Under the pieces are notes generated by a model. It had not been told where the DNA came from. It did not search any database and worked only from the letters and a program-made list of their open reading frames with translations. Position numbers and translations under genes: made by a program. Below, in pieces: positions 37,539 to 46,633 of a DNA stretch of 64,000 nt (position 1 is its first letter; each line of letters starts with the position of its first letter). The stretch lies in assembly GCA_025359865.1 (NCBI GenBank), contig JANYDH010000213.1, forward strand, positions 1-64,000, written 5' to 3'. The stretch is from Actinomycetes bacterium (GTDB lineage Bacteria > Actinomycetota > Acidimicrobiia > Acidimicrobiales > Ilumatobacteraceae).

Positions 37539-38681
37539 ATGCCCTCGATCGATGATCAGATCACCGACCTCCGCGCGCAGATCGCTGCACTGCAGTCTGC
37601 AGGACTGACGGCAGGACTGACGGCAGGACTGACTGCAGGACAGCCCGCACCGACGACGTCGCGACGCGGGTTGTTGCTGAGAGCGTTCGGCGTCGTTACT
37701 GCCGCCGGTGTCGTAGCCGATGCTCGACCTGCGGCTGCGACCCCTGGAGGTCCACTGCTGCTGGAAAATGTCATTCAGACCGCCGCAAGCCCGACTGGAC
37801 TAAAGATCGAAGGCGCGGTTCCGGCTTACGGCATCGGCGTCACAGACAGCGAACTGTTCAGCCTGCCCTATGAGGCCGGCGAAGGCGGGGCATTGTTGGG
37901 CTATGCGCGCGGCGTCGCGTTCGAACACGGCGTGCTCGGCATCGCCGACGGCAATCACACCGGTGTTCGCGGGCTCGCCATCCAGGGCACCGGCGTCTTG
38001 GGCACTGGGCGGATCGGCACCATCGGCCTCGGCACAGAGACCGGCGTGATCGGATCGGGGAACACCGGAGTCAGCGGTTCTGGCACCGAAATCGGCGGGC
38101 GCTTCGACGGTAAGCAGGGCGCACTCCTCGTCACCACACCGTGGAGCGCCGCGCCCCCGTCAAACACCACACTCCAGCATGCCGCAGGCACCATCGACGC
38201 CGATCCCGACGGCGGTCTCTGGCACTGCGTCGTAGCGGGCACACCCGGCACCTGGCGGCACCTTTCCGGCGTGTCCGCAGCGGGTGCCTTCCATCCTCTG
38301 CCCCCAACGCGGATCTATGACTCGCGTGCTCCGCAGCCGGCGCAGGTCGCGCTCACCTCCGGCGGAGTCCGCACGATCGGCGTGGCAGACGGACGCGACA
38401 TCATCACCGGCACCGTGAACGCGGTGAGCATCGTCCCAGCCGGCACCACTGCAATCACATGCAACGTCACCGTGGTCGGAACCAGCGGAGCCGGGTTCCT
38501 GACGCTCAACCCTGGTGGTACCACCAGTATCGGTGGGGCCAGCATCAACTGGTTTGCCGACGGCCAGATCCTCAACAACGGCACCGTCGTAGCGGTGGCA
38601 CCGAATCGGACGATCACCATCGTCGCCGGAGGCACGGGTGCCACCGATGTCGTTGTCGACGTCACCGGCTACTTCCGCTGA
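37539..38681 (+). CDS. Tat-type exported protein with Gly-rich repeats and a C-terminal beta module
   Basis: 380 aa. A coiled N-terminus (IDDQITDLRAQIAALQ) and LTAG repeats precede a twin-arginine signal SRRGLLLRAFG. The centre has Gly-rich TGV(R/I/L)G-type turns like a beta-helix (residues about 130-200). The C-terminus, from PTRIYDSR to VVVDVTGYF, is a module often seen at the end of exported actinobacterial proteins. The function is unknown, probably surface-bound. Having LTAG repeats before the Tat signal is odd. ATG 37521 is an alternative start. Confidence 0.75.
   Translation: MPSIDDQITDLRAQIAALQSAGLTAGLTAGLTAGQPAPTTSRRGLLLRAFGVVTAAGVVADARPAAATPGGPLLLENVIQTAASPTGLKIEGAVPAYGIGVTDSELFSLPYEAGEGGALLGYARGVAFEHGVLGIADGNHTGVRGLAIQGTGVLGTGRIGTIGLGTETGVIGSGNTGVSGSGTEIGGRFDGKQGALLVTTPWSAAPPSNTTLQHAAGTIDADPDGGLWHCVVAGTPGTWRHLSGVSAAGAFHPLPPTRIYDSRAPQPAQVALTSGGVRTIGVADGRDIITGTVNAVSIVPAGTTAITCNVTVVGTSGAGFLTLNPGGTTSIGGASINWFADGQILNNGTVVAVAPNRTITIVAGGTGATDVVVDVTGYFR
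37599..37646 (+). repeat. 12-bp tandem repeat encoding LTAG units
   Basis: Four units of GCAGGACTGACG (the last diverged), in frame, upstream of the Tat signal. Confidence 0.88.
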
Positions 38682-38698
38682 CCGCCCTACCGGTTCCG

Positions 38699-39670
38699 CT
38701 AGGCGGTCGGGGTTCGGCCGGCCAGGATCTCGGTCAACAGGTGGCCGTCGAGGTTGCCACCCGTGAGCACCGTCGCGACACGACGGCCCGCTTGACGCTC
38801 GCGTTCTATCAACAAGGCGGCGGTAGCCACAGCTCCAGCTGGCTCGGCCAGGTTGTGTGTGGTGCGGTACAGCACCCGGACCGCTTCGGCACAGTCGTCT
38901 TCGGATACCTGCACGATCCGCGCAGCACCCTCGACAATCGCACTGATCGCCGCCTCATCAGGCACACGACAGGCCACACCGTCGATGAACGTCTCAGCGG
39001 TCTCGGTGCTGACCGGATGCCCGGCGGCAAACGACAACGCTGTCGCTGGCGCACGCTCGGCAACCACGCCGACGATCTCGGTGGACAACCCGAGTAGATC
39101 GCGGACAGCGATCACCGCGCAGATCCCCGAGCCCATCCCGATGGGCACGTACACGGTGTCGAGGTTGCCTACCGCTTCGAACAACTCGAGGGCATAGGTG
39201 GCTACACCGAGCACCAGGTCGGCATGCATCGATGGCACCATTTCCCAGCCATGTTCGACCGCCAAAGCCTGCGCGTGCTCGCGTGCGGCCTGAAAGTCGT
39301 GCCCATGCTCCACCAGGGTCGCACCCCACGCGCGCATCGCCGCGTTCTTGTCGGGGCTGTTGCCGACGGGCGCGACAATCGTCACCTCGAGCCCTGCACG
39401 TCGACCTGCGAGTGCGATGCTCTGACCGTGATTCCCGCGGGTTGCGCCCACGACACCACGGACATGCGGGCGTTCTTGTACCAAGCGATGGATGTACGTC
39501 AGCCCGCCGCGCACCTTGAAGGCGCCCGTGGGCGTGTGGTTCTCGTGCTTCACCCACACGTGCGCACCGACTTCGGCTGCGAGTAACGGCCACGCGTATT
39601 GCGCAGTGGCAGGTACATGCGCATGCACGATCGTGGTGGCGGTCCGCAATTCGTCGAGGGTGAAGCTCAC
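38699..39670 (-). CDS. Threonine/serine dehydratase-like PLP enzyme
   Basis: 323 aa. The PLP Lys is in HTPTGAFKVRGGLTY, the phosphate-binding Gly loop is PIGMGSGICAV, and the Asn/Ser block is ATRGNHGQSIALAGR. It belongs to the fold-II serine/threonine dehydratase group and lacks the regulatory ACT domain of biosynthetic IlvA. It may deaminate threonine, serine or a related hydroxy-amino acid. A second paralogue lies at 51.6 kb. Confidence 0.88.
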   Translation of the reverse strand: MSFTLDELRTATTIVHAHVPATAQYAWPLLAAEVGAHVWVKHENHTPTGAFKVRGGLTYIHRLVQERPHVRGVVGATRGNHGQSIALAGRRAGLEVTIVAPVGNSPDKNAAMRAWGATLVEHGHDFQAAREHAQALAVEHGWEMVPSMHADLVLGVATYALELFEAVGNLDTVYVPIGMGSGICAVIAVRDLLGLSTEIVGVVAERAPATALSFAAGHPVSTETAETFIDGVACRVPDEAAISAIVEGAARIVQVSEDDCAEAVRVLYRTTHNLAEPAGAVATAALLIERERQAGRRVATVLTGGNLDGHLLTEILAGRTPTA

Positions 39671-39709
39671 GCCACCACTGTGCCAGCTCGCTGCCTCCTC
39701 CGTGCAGGA

Positions 39710-40228
39710 CTATGCGTGCAGGACAAGGTGCAGTCGTACGTCGTGCGGCTCGACCGGCAACTCGTCGACTATCTGCTCGGTGAAGCAGGCACCTACGGTG
39801 ATCGCTCGACAGCCAGGGAGGAACCTGTCGTAATACGCCTTGCCGTGCCCCAGTCGGTCGCCGACCATGGTGAAGGCAACCCCAGGCACGACGATCAGAT
39901 CGATGATGTCGCACTCGACGGCAGGCCCGTCTGGCTCGCGAATACCCCACTGGCCTCGTCGGAACCGTTCCCCGACGAGCGCCGGCACAATCGCAGCGTG
40001 TTCCAGGCGTGGCAACACCAACGTCTTGCCGTCGCGTTCCAATCTGGCGAACAACCCGTCGGTATCGGGCTCGGATGGCATCCCCGCGAACGCCATCACC
40101 ACGTCGGCCCCCTCGTACTCGGGTAGCTCAGCAAGCTGTGCCCAGAGCTGCACGCTGCGCAGCGTACGGTCGTCGATCAGCTCGCAGACCTGACGCATTC
40201 GTGTACGGAGCACCGCCTTGTCGATCAC
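39710..40228 (-). CDS. 5-formyltetrahydrofolate cyclo-ligase
   Basis: 172 aa. The family block GVAFTMVGDRLGHGKAYYDRFL carries the ATP/Mg-binding GxGxGxYD-type loop, and VLPRLEH and RRGQWGIREP precede it. It converts 5-formyl-THF to methenyl-THF. Start GTG 40228. It is divergent from the flavin reductase with 41 bp between. Confidence 0.88.
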   Translation of the reverse strand: MIDKAVLRTRMRQVCELIDDRTLRSVQLWAQLAELPEYEGADVVMAFAGMPSEPDTDGLFARLERDGKTLVLPRLEHAAIVPALVGERFRRGQWGIREPDGPAVECDIIDLIVVPGVAFTMVGDRLGHGKAYYDRFLPGCRAITVGACFTEQIVDELPVEPHDVRLHLVLHA

Positions 40229-40269
40229 TGTTGACAGGATCGCACATCAACGCCGTCTACAGTCGCGAC

Positions 40270-40764
40270 ATGAGCATTGATCCTCTCAAGTACCGTGCCG
40301 TCCTCGGTCACTTCCCGACCGGTGTCACCATCATCACGGGTCTGGCAGGCGATGAACCGGTGGGTTTCACGATCGGATCGTTCGCCTCGGTGTCACTCGA
40401 TCCCCCGCTGGTCGGCTTCCTGCCGATGATCTCGTCCGACCGGTGGCAACGGATCCGCACCTCTGGAGCGTTCTGCGTGAACGTGCTCGGCACCGATCAC
40501 AGCGATCTGTGCTGGCGGTTCTCGAAGGGCAGCATCGACCACCCCTTCGAGGGTGTGCCGTGGACGAAGGCACCAGGTACCGGCTCGCCGATCATCGACG
40601 GTGCCATTGCATGGATGGACTGCTCGATCACCGACGTCGTCGATGCGGGCGACCACCATTTCGTCATGGGACTCATCGTTGAGATGGAGCACGCCACACC
40701 GGAGATCGACCCGCGGCCGCTGTTGTTCTACCGCGGCAAGCTGGGCCAGTTCATTCCTCACTGA
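40270..40764 (+). CDS. Flavin reductase-like FMN-binding protein
   Basis: 164 aa. The split-barrel pattern YRAVLGHFPTGVTIIT, then GFTIGSFASVSLDPPLVGF and the C-terminal LLFYRGKLGQF, matches the flavin reductase/HpaC family. It would supply reduced flavin to a monooxygenase; no partner is next to it. ATG 40270 is clear, since upstream in-frame sequence is antisense to the cyclo-ligase. Confidence 0.9.
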   Translation: MSIDPLKYRAVLGHFPTGVTIITGLAGDEPVGFTIGSFASVSLDPPLVGFLPMISSDRWQRIRTSGAFCVNVLGTDHSDLCWRFSKGSIDHPFEGVPWTKAPGTGSPIIDGAIAWMDCSITDVVDAGDHHFVMGLIVEMEHATPEIDPRPLLFYRGKLGQFIPH

Positions 40765-40777
40765 TGCGTGCCAGACG

Positions 40778-41137
40778 ATGACCAAGTCGGTGGTTCGTGC
40801 TGCTGCTTTCGACGTCGTGTCGATCCTCGTGTTCGTCGCCATCGGGCGGCGTAGCCACGACGAGCCGGGCACTGTGATCATCGGTATCGGCAAGGTTGCC
40901 GCGCCGTTCCTCATTGCCCTCGCCTTTGCCTGGGCCGTCACCCAAGCGTGGAAGCGCCCCTTAGCGGTGAAGACCGGTATCGCCATCTGGGCGCTCACCG
41001 TGATCGATGGAATGCTGCTCCGCCACTTCGTCTTCGATCGGGGCACCGCTACGTCGTTCATCGTCGTCACTGCGATCGTGACGGCAGTCTTCCTGATCGG
41101 CTGGAGACTCATCGCGACAAGGCGCCGACCGATATGA
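40778..41137 (+). CDS. DUF3054-type small membrane protein
   Basis: 119 aa with four hydrophobic segments and an N-terminal block FDVVSILVFVAIGRRSHDE typical of actinobacterial DUF3054. A PLAVKTGIAIWALTVIDGMLLRH block follows. The function is unknown. It starts 14 bases after the flavin reductase stop. Confidence 0.8.
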   Translation: MTKSVVRAAAFDVVSILVFVAIGRRSHDEPGTVIIGIGKVAAPFLIALAFAWAVTQAWKRPLAVKTGIAIWALTVIDGMLLRHFVFDRGTATSFIVVTAIVTAVFLIGWRLIATRRRPI

Positions 41138-41147
41138 CGCCTGAAAA

Positions 41148-41201
41148 GCTGACCTTTGGCGTTGCGATGTTGTCAATGACAACCCAACGCCAAAAGTCGG
41201 C
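41148..41201. repeat. Short palindromic repeat (TTTGGCGTTG family)
   Basis: GCTGACCTTTGGCGTTG (41148-41164) faces CCAACGCCAAAAGTCGGC (41184-41201), an imperfect 17-bp inverted repeat with a 19-base loop, just after the DUF3054-like gene. Related sequences occur near 304, 43,738, 63,150 and 63,493. Confidence 0.82.
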
Positions 41202-41257
41202 ATAGCACCCGCTGGCTGCGCCTTGCCGTCTTGACCTCCAGTTCGAGAGCCGGGAAA

Positions 41258-41911
41258 TTAGCGCGCCCGCTTGTCGAGCCTTGCCCGATCGATGATCCGC
41301 ATGTGACCACGGCCGAGCAAGAGCAGCCCATCGGCTTCGAGTTGCTTCAACACGCGATTCGCGGTCGGCCGGGTTGTGCCTGCCATCGAAGCCAGATCCT
41401 CCTGGCGGATGGGGATGTCGGTGTGCTCGCTCCCGTCGCCGTAGAGCACGGCAAGTTCAGCGACCTGGCGAACGACACGCTGCTCGGCCGGCATGTACAG
41501 CGCATCGAGCACTTGATTCGAGAGCCGTCGCACCTGTGCTGCCAGCACGTCGACGAGAAACCGCTCGACCGACGGCTGTCGTTGGCGGAGCTCGTCGAAG
41601 TCTCGGCGGTGAAGCATCCGAGTCTCGACCGCTTCGAGCGCCACGACGGTGGCCGTACGCCTGGAATCGGAGCTGAGCAACGCCTGCTCGCCAAAACATG
41701 CGCCGGGGCCCATCACCGTCAACGTCACCACATCGCCCTGCGGGGTCGAGGTGCGTACTGCGACGCGCCCGTGCTGCAGAACGTGCAGACTGTCGCCCGG
41801 ATCCCCCTCGAAGAACAGGCTGTCACCTTTCTTGAAAGCCCGGCGGGTCATCTTTGCCAAAACCAGTCGTCGCTCGTCCTCGCTCAGCCCACCGAGCAGG
41901 TCGTTGTCCAT
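41258..41911 (-). CDS. Crp/Fnr family transcriptional regulator
   Basis: 217 aa. The N-terminal cyclic-nucleotide-binding barrel has FKKGDSLFFEGDPGDSLHVL and GPGACFGEQALLSSDSRRTATVVAL. The C-terminal helix-turn-helix is DIPIRQEDLASMAGTTRPTANRVLKQLEADGLL. It is the only DNA-binding member of three such proteins within 5 kb. The effector is unknown, as the phosphate-cassette Arg-Ser/Thr is approximated by SRRTATV. Confidence 0.92.
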   Translation of the reverse strand: MDNDLLGGLSEDERRLVLAKMTRRAFKKGDSLFFEGDPGDSLHVLQHGRVAVRTSTPQGDVVTLTVMGPGACFGEQALLSSDSRRTATVVALEAVETRMLHRRDFDELRQRQPSVERFLVDVLAAQVRRLSNQVLDALYMPAEQRVVRQVAELAVLYGDGSEHTDIPIRQEDLASMAGTTRPTANRVLKQLEADGLLLLGRGHMRIIDRARLDKRAR

Positions 41912-42081
41912 AGCAGAACTGTAGACGATCGTTGAAACACACTCCGCCGGTCCGGTCGAGACTCAGTCGCCAAGGGTGCATCGTGCGTCACCTACGTGAA
42001 CACGCCGTTGCCCAACTCCGTGAGGTCCCGCGGCGGCTCAGACATCACCCAAACTCACGGAGAATCAGGCATGATGCAGTG

Positions 42082-42822
42082 ATGCGACGTGACGATTTGC
42101 TCCACCAGCTGGCTGCGCTCACCGTGCAGCTGCCCGCCGTGCTGCCACCGGCGTCGACCTTGCGACAGGCCACGGCGTTGTGTGCTACAGCCAGAGTGGC
42201 GTTCGGTGCTGCGGCCGTGTCTGTGGCCGCACTCCACGACGACGTTTTGCGGTACCTCGCTGCTGACGGCGAGGGCGCCACCGAGATCGTCGGTACTGAG
42301 CTACCCGTGAGCCGCGGCCTGGCCGGATACGTGGCGCTCAGCGGACAGTCGCTCGCCGTCGACCGGGCGACCGACGATCCCCGCTTCGCACGAGATGTGG
42401 CCGAGCGCACGGGATACATACCCACGTCGCTGCTCGTCGTACCGATTCGCGATCCGCGCGGTGAGGTGATCGGTGTGCTCTCGGTACTCGACCGTTCGCT
42501 CGCCAGCGCCGACGCGTTGGTGCTCGCCTCGACCTTCGCTGACCAACTCAGCCTGTTGCTCCCCACGATCGACGAAGTGGGCCGTACCGCGCAGTTGCTG
42601 CTCGATGCCATCGTCGATGCCGTCAACACCGCCGATCCTCAGTTAGCTCCGGCGCTGCGTCGGGCACTGGCCCGTCGACCGGGGGATGAGGTCGAGGCTG
42701 AGCTGGCCGGAATCGCCGCCACGTTGAACGAATTGCGGTCGGCCGACGCTGCGACACGCGCTCGGGTCGGGACGTTAGTCGCTGAGATCGTGGCGCTTGC
42801 GACCATCAGGCGTCGCCGGTGA
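42082..42822 (+). CDS. GAF domain protein
   Basis: 246 aa. One GAF domain occupies residues about 25-165 (ATARVAFGAAAVSVAAL, GLAGYVALSGQSLAV, PTSLLVVPIRDPRGEVIGVLSVLDR), followed by a helical tail. No output domain is fused. The stop overlaps the next gene's GTG start (GTGA), so it is translationally coupled to a subtilase and may sense a ligand for it. ATG 42082 was chosen because upstream in-frame sequence is Arg/His-rich and unlike the domain. Confidence 0.82.
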   Translation: MRRDDLLHQLAALTVQLPAVLPPASTLRQATALCATARVAFGAAAVSVAALHDDVLRYLAADGEGATEIVGTELPVSRGLAGYVALSGQSLAVDRATDDPRFARDVAERTGYIPTSLLVVPIRDPRGEVIGVLSVLDRSLASADALVLASTFADQLSLLLPTIDEVGRTAQLLLDAIVDAVNTADPQLAPALRRALARRPGDEVEAELAGIAATLNELRSADAATRARVGTLVAEIVALATIRRRR

Positions 42823-43640
42823 CCGACTTCCTTCCTGCCTGGTCCGAACCGTTCCATGGTGACCAACTCGGCAGCGTTCCCGCTCTGGACTTTCGCGGTC
42901 GGATCACTCGCAAGTGGGCGTTTGGAGATGGTTCGGGGGCCGGTGTCAAGGTCGCGATCATCGACTCCGGGGTCGAAGACGGGCACCCGCTTGTCGGGCG
43001 CGTCGACCGAGCGATTGTGGTCGAGCGCGACGAGAGCGCCGACGATGGCGTGCGATTCGTCGACGAACCGCACGACGACCTCTACGGCCACGGCACCGCA
43101 TGTGCCGGCATCATCCGCTCACTTGCTCCACAGGTCGAGATCATCAGCATCCGCGTCTTGTCGTCGAACCTGAAGGGCAGCGCGTTCGCCTTCGCTCACG
43201 GACTCGACTGGTGCATCCACAACGGTGTGCACGTGGCGAATCTCAGCCTGTCGACCACCAACGAGGACTACGCCGAGACCTTTTGGGAATTGCTCGACAA
43301 GGCCGCATATCGGCGCCTGCTCCCGGTGGCGGCGCTGAACAACGAGCGCAAGCGCAGCATCCCGAGCGAGTTCGCCGGTGTGATCTCGGTTGCCTGCGCC
43401 GCAGGGAGGGACCGCGAGAAGTTCTGGTTCAACCCGAATGGTCCGGCGGAGTGGGGTGCGGCGGGCATCGACGTCGACATCCCCTGGAGCGGTGGTGGCA
43501 CCATCAACGCCAGCGGTAACAGCTTTGCCGCGCCGGTCATTGCCGGTCACCTCGCCCGCATCGTCGGCGCCCACCCCGGCATCACGCCCTGGCAGGCCCG
43601 TACCCTGCTCGCCGCGCTTGCGGAGAACGCCGCCCGCTGA
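42819..43640 (+). CDS. Subtilisin-like (S8) serine peptidase, apparently cytoplasmic
   Basis: 273 aa with all three catalytic blocks: Asp in VAIIDSGVEDGHP, His in YGHGTACAGI and Ser in SGNSFAAPVIAGH. There is no signal peptide, no prodomain and no membrane segment, so it is a compact intracellular subtilase, unlike secreted relatives. It is coupled to the GAF gene. The GTG 42819 start is fixed by the overlap. Confidence 0.9.
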   Translation: MTDFLPAWSEPFHGDQLGSVPALDFRGRITRKWAFGDGSGAGVKVAIIDSGVEDGHPLVGRVDRAIVVERDESADDGVRFVDEPHDDLYGHGTACAGIIRSLAPQVEIISIRVLSSNLKGSAFAFAHGLDWCIHNGVHVANLSLSTTNEDYAETFWELLDKAAYRRLLPVAALNNERKRSIPSEFAGVISVACAAGRDREKFWFNPNGPAEWGAAGIDVDIPWSGGGTINASGNSFAAPVIAGHLARIVGAHPGITPWQARTLLAALAENAAR

Positions 43641-43737
43641 ACTACGTACCGCTCTTGCGCCGCAGAAGTTGGCTCAGCGTCGGGGTCGACTGGGTTCCAT
43701 AACGCGCTCTTCGATGGATTTCAGGCCGATTCTTGTG

Positions 43738-43790
43738 ATGTTTGGCGTTTGGCTGTCCTTGGCAACAACCCACCGCCAAAGATCAGCCCA
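43738..43790. repeat. Short palindromic repeat (TTTGGCGTTG family), second copy
   Basis: TTTGGCGTTTGG faces CCACCGCCAAAGATCAGCCC with CAACAA in the loop, an imperfect relative of the 41,148 element, in the 260-bp gap between the subtilase and the MFS-cNMP gene. Confidence 0.72.
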
Positions 43791-43900
43791 ATACACGATC
43801 AGCGATTTGAACTCGCCCCGAGACAAGGCCATCACATCCGACTAACTTCTGCACGGCACCACTACGTAACCCCTCCCGCGCTCCGTTTGGCGTGGTGCGG

Positions 43901-45727
43901 TCACCCGGCCTGATGCGGGTGGGTGCGGGCCAAGCGGGAGGTCATCGTGCTCGACAGCAGACCTTGGGCCTGCACTGGTCCAGCGAGTGCAGCGGCGAAT
44001 ATTGGTCCGTCGATCTGCCACGCCGTGCTGTCAGCGAGGGCACTGACCGTCGCTGTGCGCGGCATCTGCCGCAGAATCCCGATCTCGCCGAACCACTCCC
44101 CCGGTCCCATCACGCTGAGCCGGCCGCTGGCCAGTGACTCGGCAACGAACTCGCCTGAGCGGACCACGTAGAGGTCGTCGGCAGTTTCGCCTTCTGCGAA
44201 CACACGCACACCGTCTGCGATCTGCACCTCACGCACACTGCGCGCAATCCGCTCGAGCGCTCCCTGCGATGCATCTTCGAAGATGCCGAGACTGCGCAGG
44301 TACTCGACCTTCGGCTTCAATTCGATACGCGCCGCCTCAGACCGGACCGTCTCGCGGTGCAACATCGGCCCGGTCGCGAGCGATCCGATCGAGACCACCA
44401 CAGCGAAGACGATCAACGTCGTCTGGAGCCCAACCTGCGTCACGAGGATCGGCGCGAGCACCGCTCCAACGATTTCGGTTGCGGCGCTGAGCGAGTCGTT
44501 CAGCCCGAAGACACGAGAGAGCGCGTCCTCACGACACCAGCGTTGTAGCAATGTGATGAAGGTCACCTCGAATGCCATCATCCCGACGCCCTGCACGCCC
44601 AGCAGAGTGAGCGCCAGTCCCGTGGAACTCACCGAGCCGAGCAGCGCCAGCGGTACAGCCATCACGACGCCCGACCCCGCCAGTAGCGCTCCCGAATACC
44701 GAGAGGCGCCAAGTCGGGCGGTGAACGGGGCGACCAACAGGCCGCCGACGGCCATTGCAGCGGCCATCACACCGACCCAATCGGCGCTCTTGCCGAGCAG
44801 ATCTTGCGCGATCAACACATGGAGCACTCGCTCAGCGCCGCTTTGAAAGAGCACGACACCGGTCAGGGCCATGATCGCCAGCAGGCCTGTGTGACGGGCC
44901 ACCTCACGCCCGCCGTCGACCACATCGCCCCATATCGACGAAGGTTGCTCTGGGCTCGCCTCAGATGGCGCGTCGACTGCTGAGACGTCCACAGCCTGAC
45001 TAGTGCGGCTGGAGCCGCCACCCAAATCACCGATCCGCGCCACCAATACCGCCGACACGAGGAACGTCGCCCCATTGATGGCAAACGCGATCGCTGGACT
45101 GGTGAGTGCCACCACCAGAGCACCGAGCGCCGGCCCGATGAAGAATGCAGCTTGGGCGATGACGCCCTCTGCGGCATTTGCAGCGGCAAGGTCGGCTTCG
45201 TCAACAACGTTTGGTGTGGCCGCAACTGCTGCAGATCGGTACGGGACGCTGAGGATCGCATTCACCACCGTGAGAGCGATCACCACTGCCACGTGGCCGC
45301 CCGCCCCGATCACCACCGCAACGATCGACATCACTGCGAAGCGGCCGAGATCGAGCACGATCATCAATCGTCGGCGGTCGTACCGGTCTGCGATGGCACC
45401 GCCAAACGGTCCAAGGATCACGTAGGCAAGGATCCGCAGTACCGATGCTGCTGCCACCCATCCGGCCGATCCGGTCTCTTCGATCAACAACACCACGAGC
45501 GCGACGAAGTACAGGAAATCTCCGGTCATCGACACGGCATAACTGCCGAGCAACCACCGCCAGCGACGGTGCCTCCATGCCCCGCGGAACCCGCCCGTTG
45601 ATCGCTCGCCCACGTTCCCCCACTTCGCTTTCGTCCTCGCGATATACACCGCCGTTTGCATCTCTGTTCGAACAGCGCGGTCGTAGCTTCGCGCAACCGA
45701 CTCGCTGACGGACCGATCGCCAACCAT
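43901..45727 (-). CDS. MFS transporter fused to a C-terminal cyclic-nucleotide-binding domain
   Basis: 608 aa. Residues about 50-455 form an MFS_3/EntS-like transporter (FGGAIADRYDRRRLMIVLDLGR is the loop motif). Residues about 470-600 form a cNMP domain (FAEGETADDLYVVRSGEFV, GPGEWFGEIGILRQMPRTATV). The fusion suggests transport gated by a cyclic nucleotide or similar ligand. M23 (45,661) is an alternative start. It is divergent from the single-domain cNMP protein. Confidence 0.87.
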   Translation of the reverse strand: MVGDRSVSESVARSYDRAVRTEMQTAVYIARTKAKWGNVGERSTGGFRGAWRHRRWRWLLGSYAVSMTGDFLYFVALVVLLIEETGSAGWVAAASVLRILAYVILGPFGGAIADRYDRRRLMIVLDLGRFAVMSIVAVVIGAGGHVAVVIALTVVNAILSVPYRSAAVAATPNVVDEADLAAANAAEGVIAQAAFFIGPALGALVVALTSPAIAFAINGATFLVSAVLVARIGDLGGGSSRTSQAVDVSAVDAPSEASPEQPSSIWGDVVDGGREVARHTGLLAIMALTGVVLFQSGAERVLHVLIAQDLLGKSADWVGVMAAAMAVGGLLVAPFTARLGASRYSGALLAGSGVVMAVPLALLGSVSSTGLALTLLGVQGVGMMAFEVTFITLLQRWCREDALSRVFGLNDSLSAATEIVGAVLAPILVTQVGLQTTLIVFAVVVSIGSLATGPMLHRETVRSEAARIELKPKVEYLRSLGIFEDASQGALERIARSVREVQIADGVRVFAEGETADDLYVVRSGEFVAESLASGRLSVMGPGEWFGEIGILRQMPRTATVSALADSTAWQIDGPIFAAALAGPVQAQGLLSSTMTSRLARTHPHQAG

Positions 45728-45796
45728 TCGGTAGCAGCGCCTGCACTACGCTGCCAACGTTCTGACCACCATGTACGATCAGGAGGCTCCTCCACC

Positions 45797-46240
45797 ATGA
45801 CCACACGCCGAAGCGCTGACCCGGAGATGACGGCACTGATCGAGGCGTTGGGCGCCGTGGGGCTGTTCTCCGGTCTGCCGAAGAAGAAGCTCCGGTTGAT
45901 CGCTGAGATGTGTCGCCCGCACACGTTCGCTGCGGGCGAGAACATCGTCACCCAGGGAGACAGTTCGGGACGGTTCTACCTCATCATCGACGGCGGCGCC
46001 GAGGTGCGGGTCAACGGGCGTGCCGTCAACATCTTGGGACCGGGCCAATACTTCGGTGAGTTCGCAGTGATCGACCAAGAGCCCCGTTCTGCATCGGTGG
46101 TCGCTACCACTGCGGTGCGAACTCACTCGCTCGCGTCGATCACGCTACGGCCGCTCCTCAAGGAGGAGCCCGAGATCACCTACCGATTGCTGCTCAACGC
46201 CTGCCAACGACTGCGCGCCACTCAGAACAATTTCGGCTGA
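45797..46240 (+). CDS. Stand-alone cyclic-nucleotide-binding domain protein
   Basis: 147 aa, nearly all one cNMP domain: FAAGENIVTQGDSSGRFYLIIDG, then GPGQYFGEFAVIDQEPRSASVVA. There is no helix-turn-helix. AGGAGG lies 10 bases before ATG 45797. It probably acts as a ligand-sensing partner, perhaps for the divergent MFS fusion. A small CTGAC/GTCAG hairpin overlaps its stop. Confidence 0.87.
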   Translation: MTTRRSADPEMTALIEALGAVGLFSGLPKKKLRLIAEMCRPHTFAAGENIVTQGDSSGRFYLIIDGGAEVRVNGRAVNILGPGQYFGEFAVIDQEPRSASVVATTAVRTHSLASITLRPLLKEEPEITYRLLLNACQRLRATQNNFG

Positions 46241-46361
46241 CTTCAACTGTCAGCGAGACATCGCACCATGTGTGTCGGCGCCTACAGAAGGCGACCTGAA
46301 TTGATGACATGATGCATTCCACCACAGCGCCTCCAACGGGGGCAGAGACCAAGGAGAGCAC

Positions 46362-46538
46362 ATGGACCAGGAGCAGAACCTCCCCACCGAGACCGATGCA
46401 GAAGACACCGAAGGCCACAAGCGCCACGCACGCATCGAGGAGGCCGGCGCAGAAGACACCGAAGGCCACGGCCTCCGCTCACACGGCAAAGTCGAAGAAG
46501 CCGACACCGAAGGCCACATCATCCCAACCAGGCGCTGA
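46362..46538 (+). CDS. Small acidic protein with repeated EDTEGH motif
   Basis: 58 aa, MDQEQNLPTETD followed by three DTEGH repeats, at AEDTEGHKR, AEDTEGHGLR and EADTEGHII, about 15-19 residues apart. A strong AAGGAG lies 7 bases before ATG 46362, and an intrinsic-type terminator follows, so it is a self-contained transcription unit. Small actinobacterial proteins with repeated D-x-E-G-H motifs exist, but I know no function. It could bind metal through the His/acidic repeats or be a precursor peptide. Confidence 0.72.
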   Translation: MDQEQNLPTETDAEDTEGHKRHARIEEAGAEDTEGHGLRSHGKVEEADTEGHIIPTRR

Positions 46539-46551
46539 ACAACTCGAAAGG

Positions 46552-46584
46552 TGGGGGTGGGGCCTGGTCCCACCCCTTCTTTCG
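46552..46584 (+). terminator. Terminator after the EDTEGH gene
   Basis: GGGGTGGG (about 46554-46561) pairs with CCCACCCC (46569-46576) around a short loop, followed by TTCTTTC. A good GC stem with a T-rich tail. Confidence 0.75.
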
Positions 46585-46633
46585 CGTCTCGGTGGTGATC
46601 GTTCGACCATTGTCCGCTCGGGACGTTCGACCC

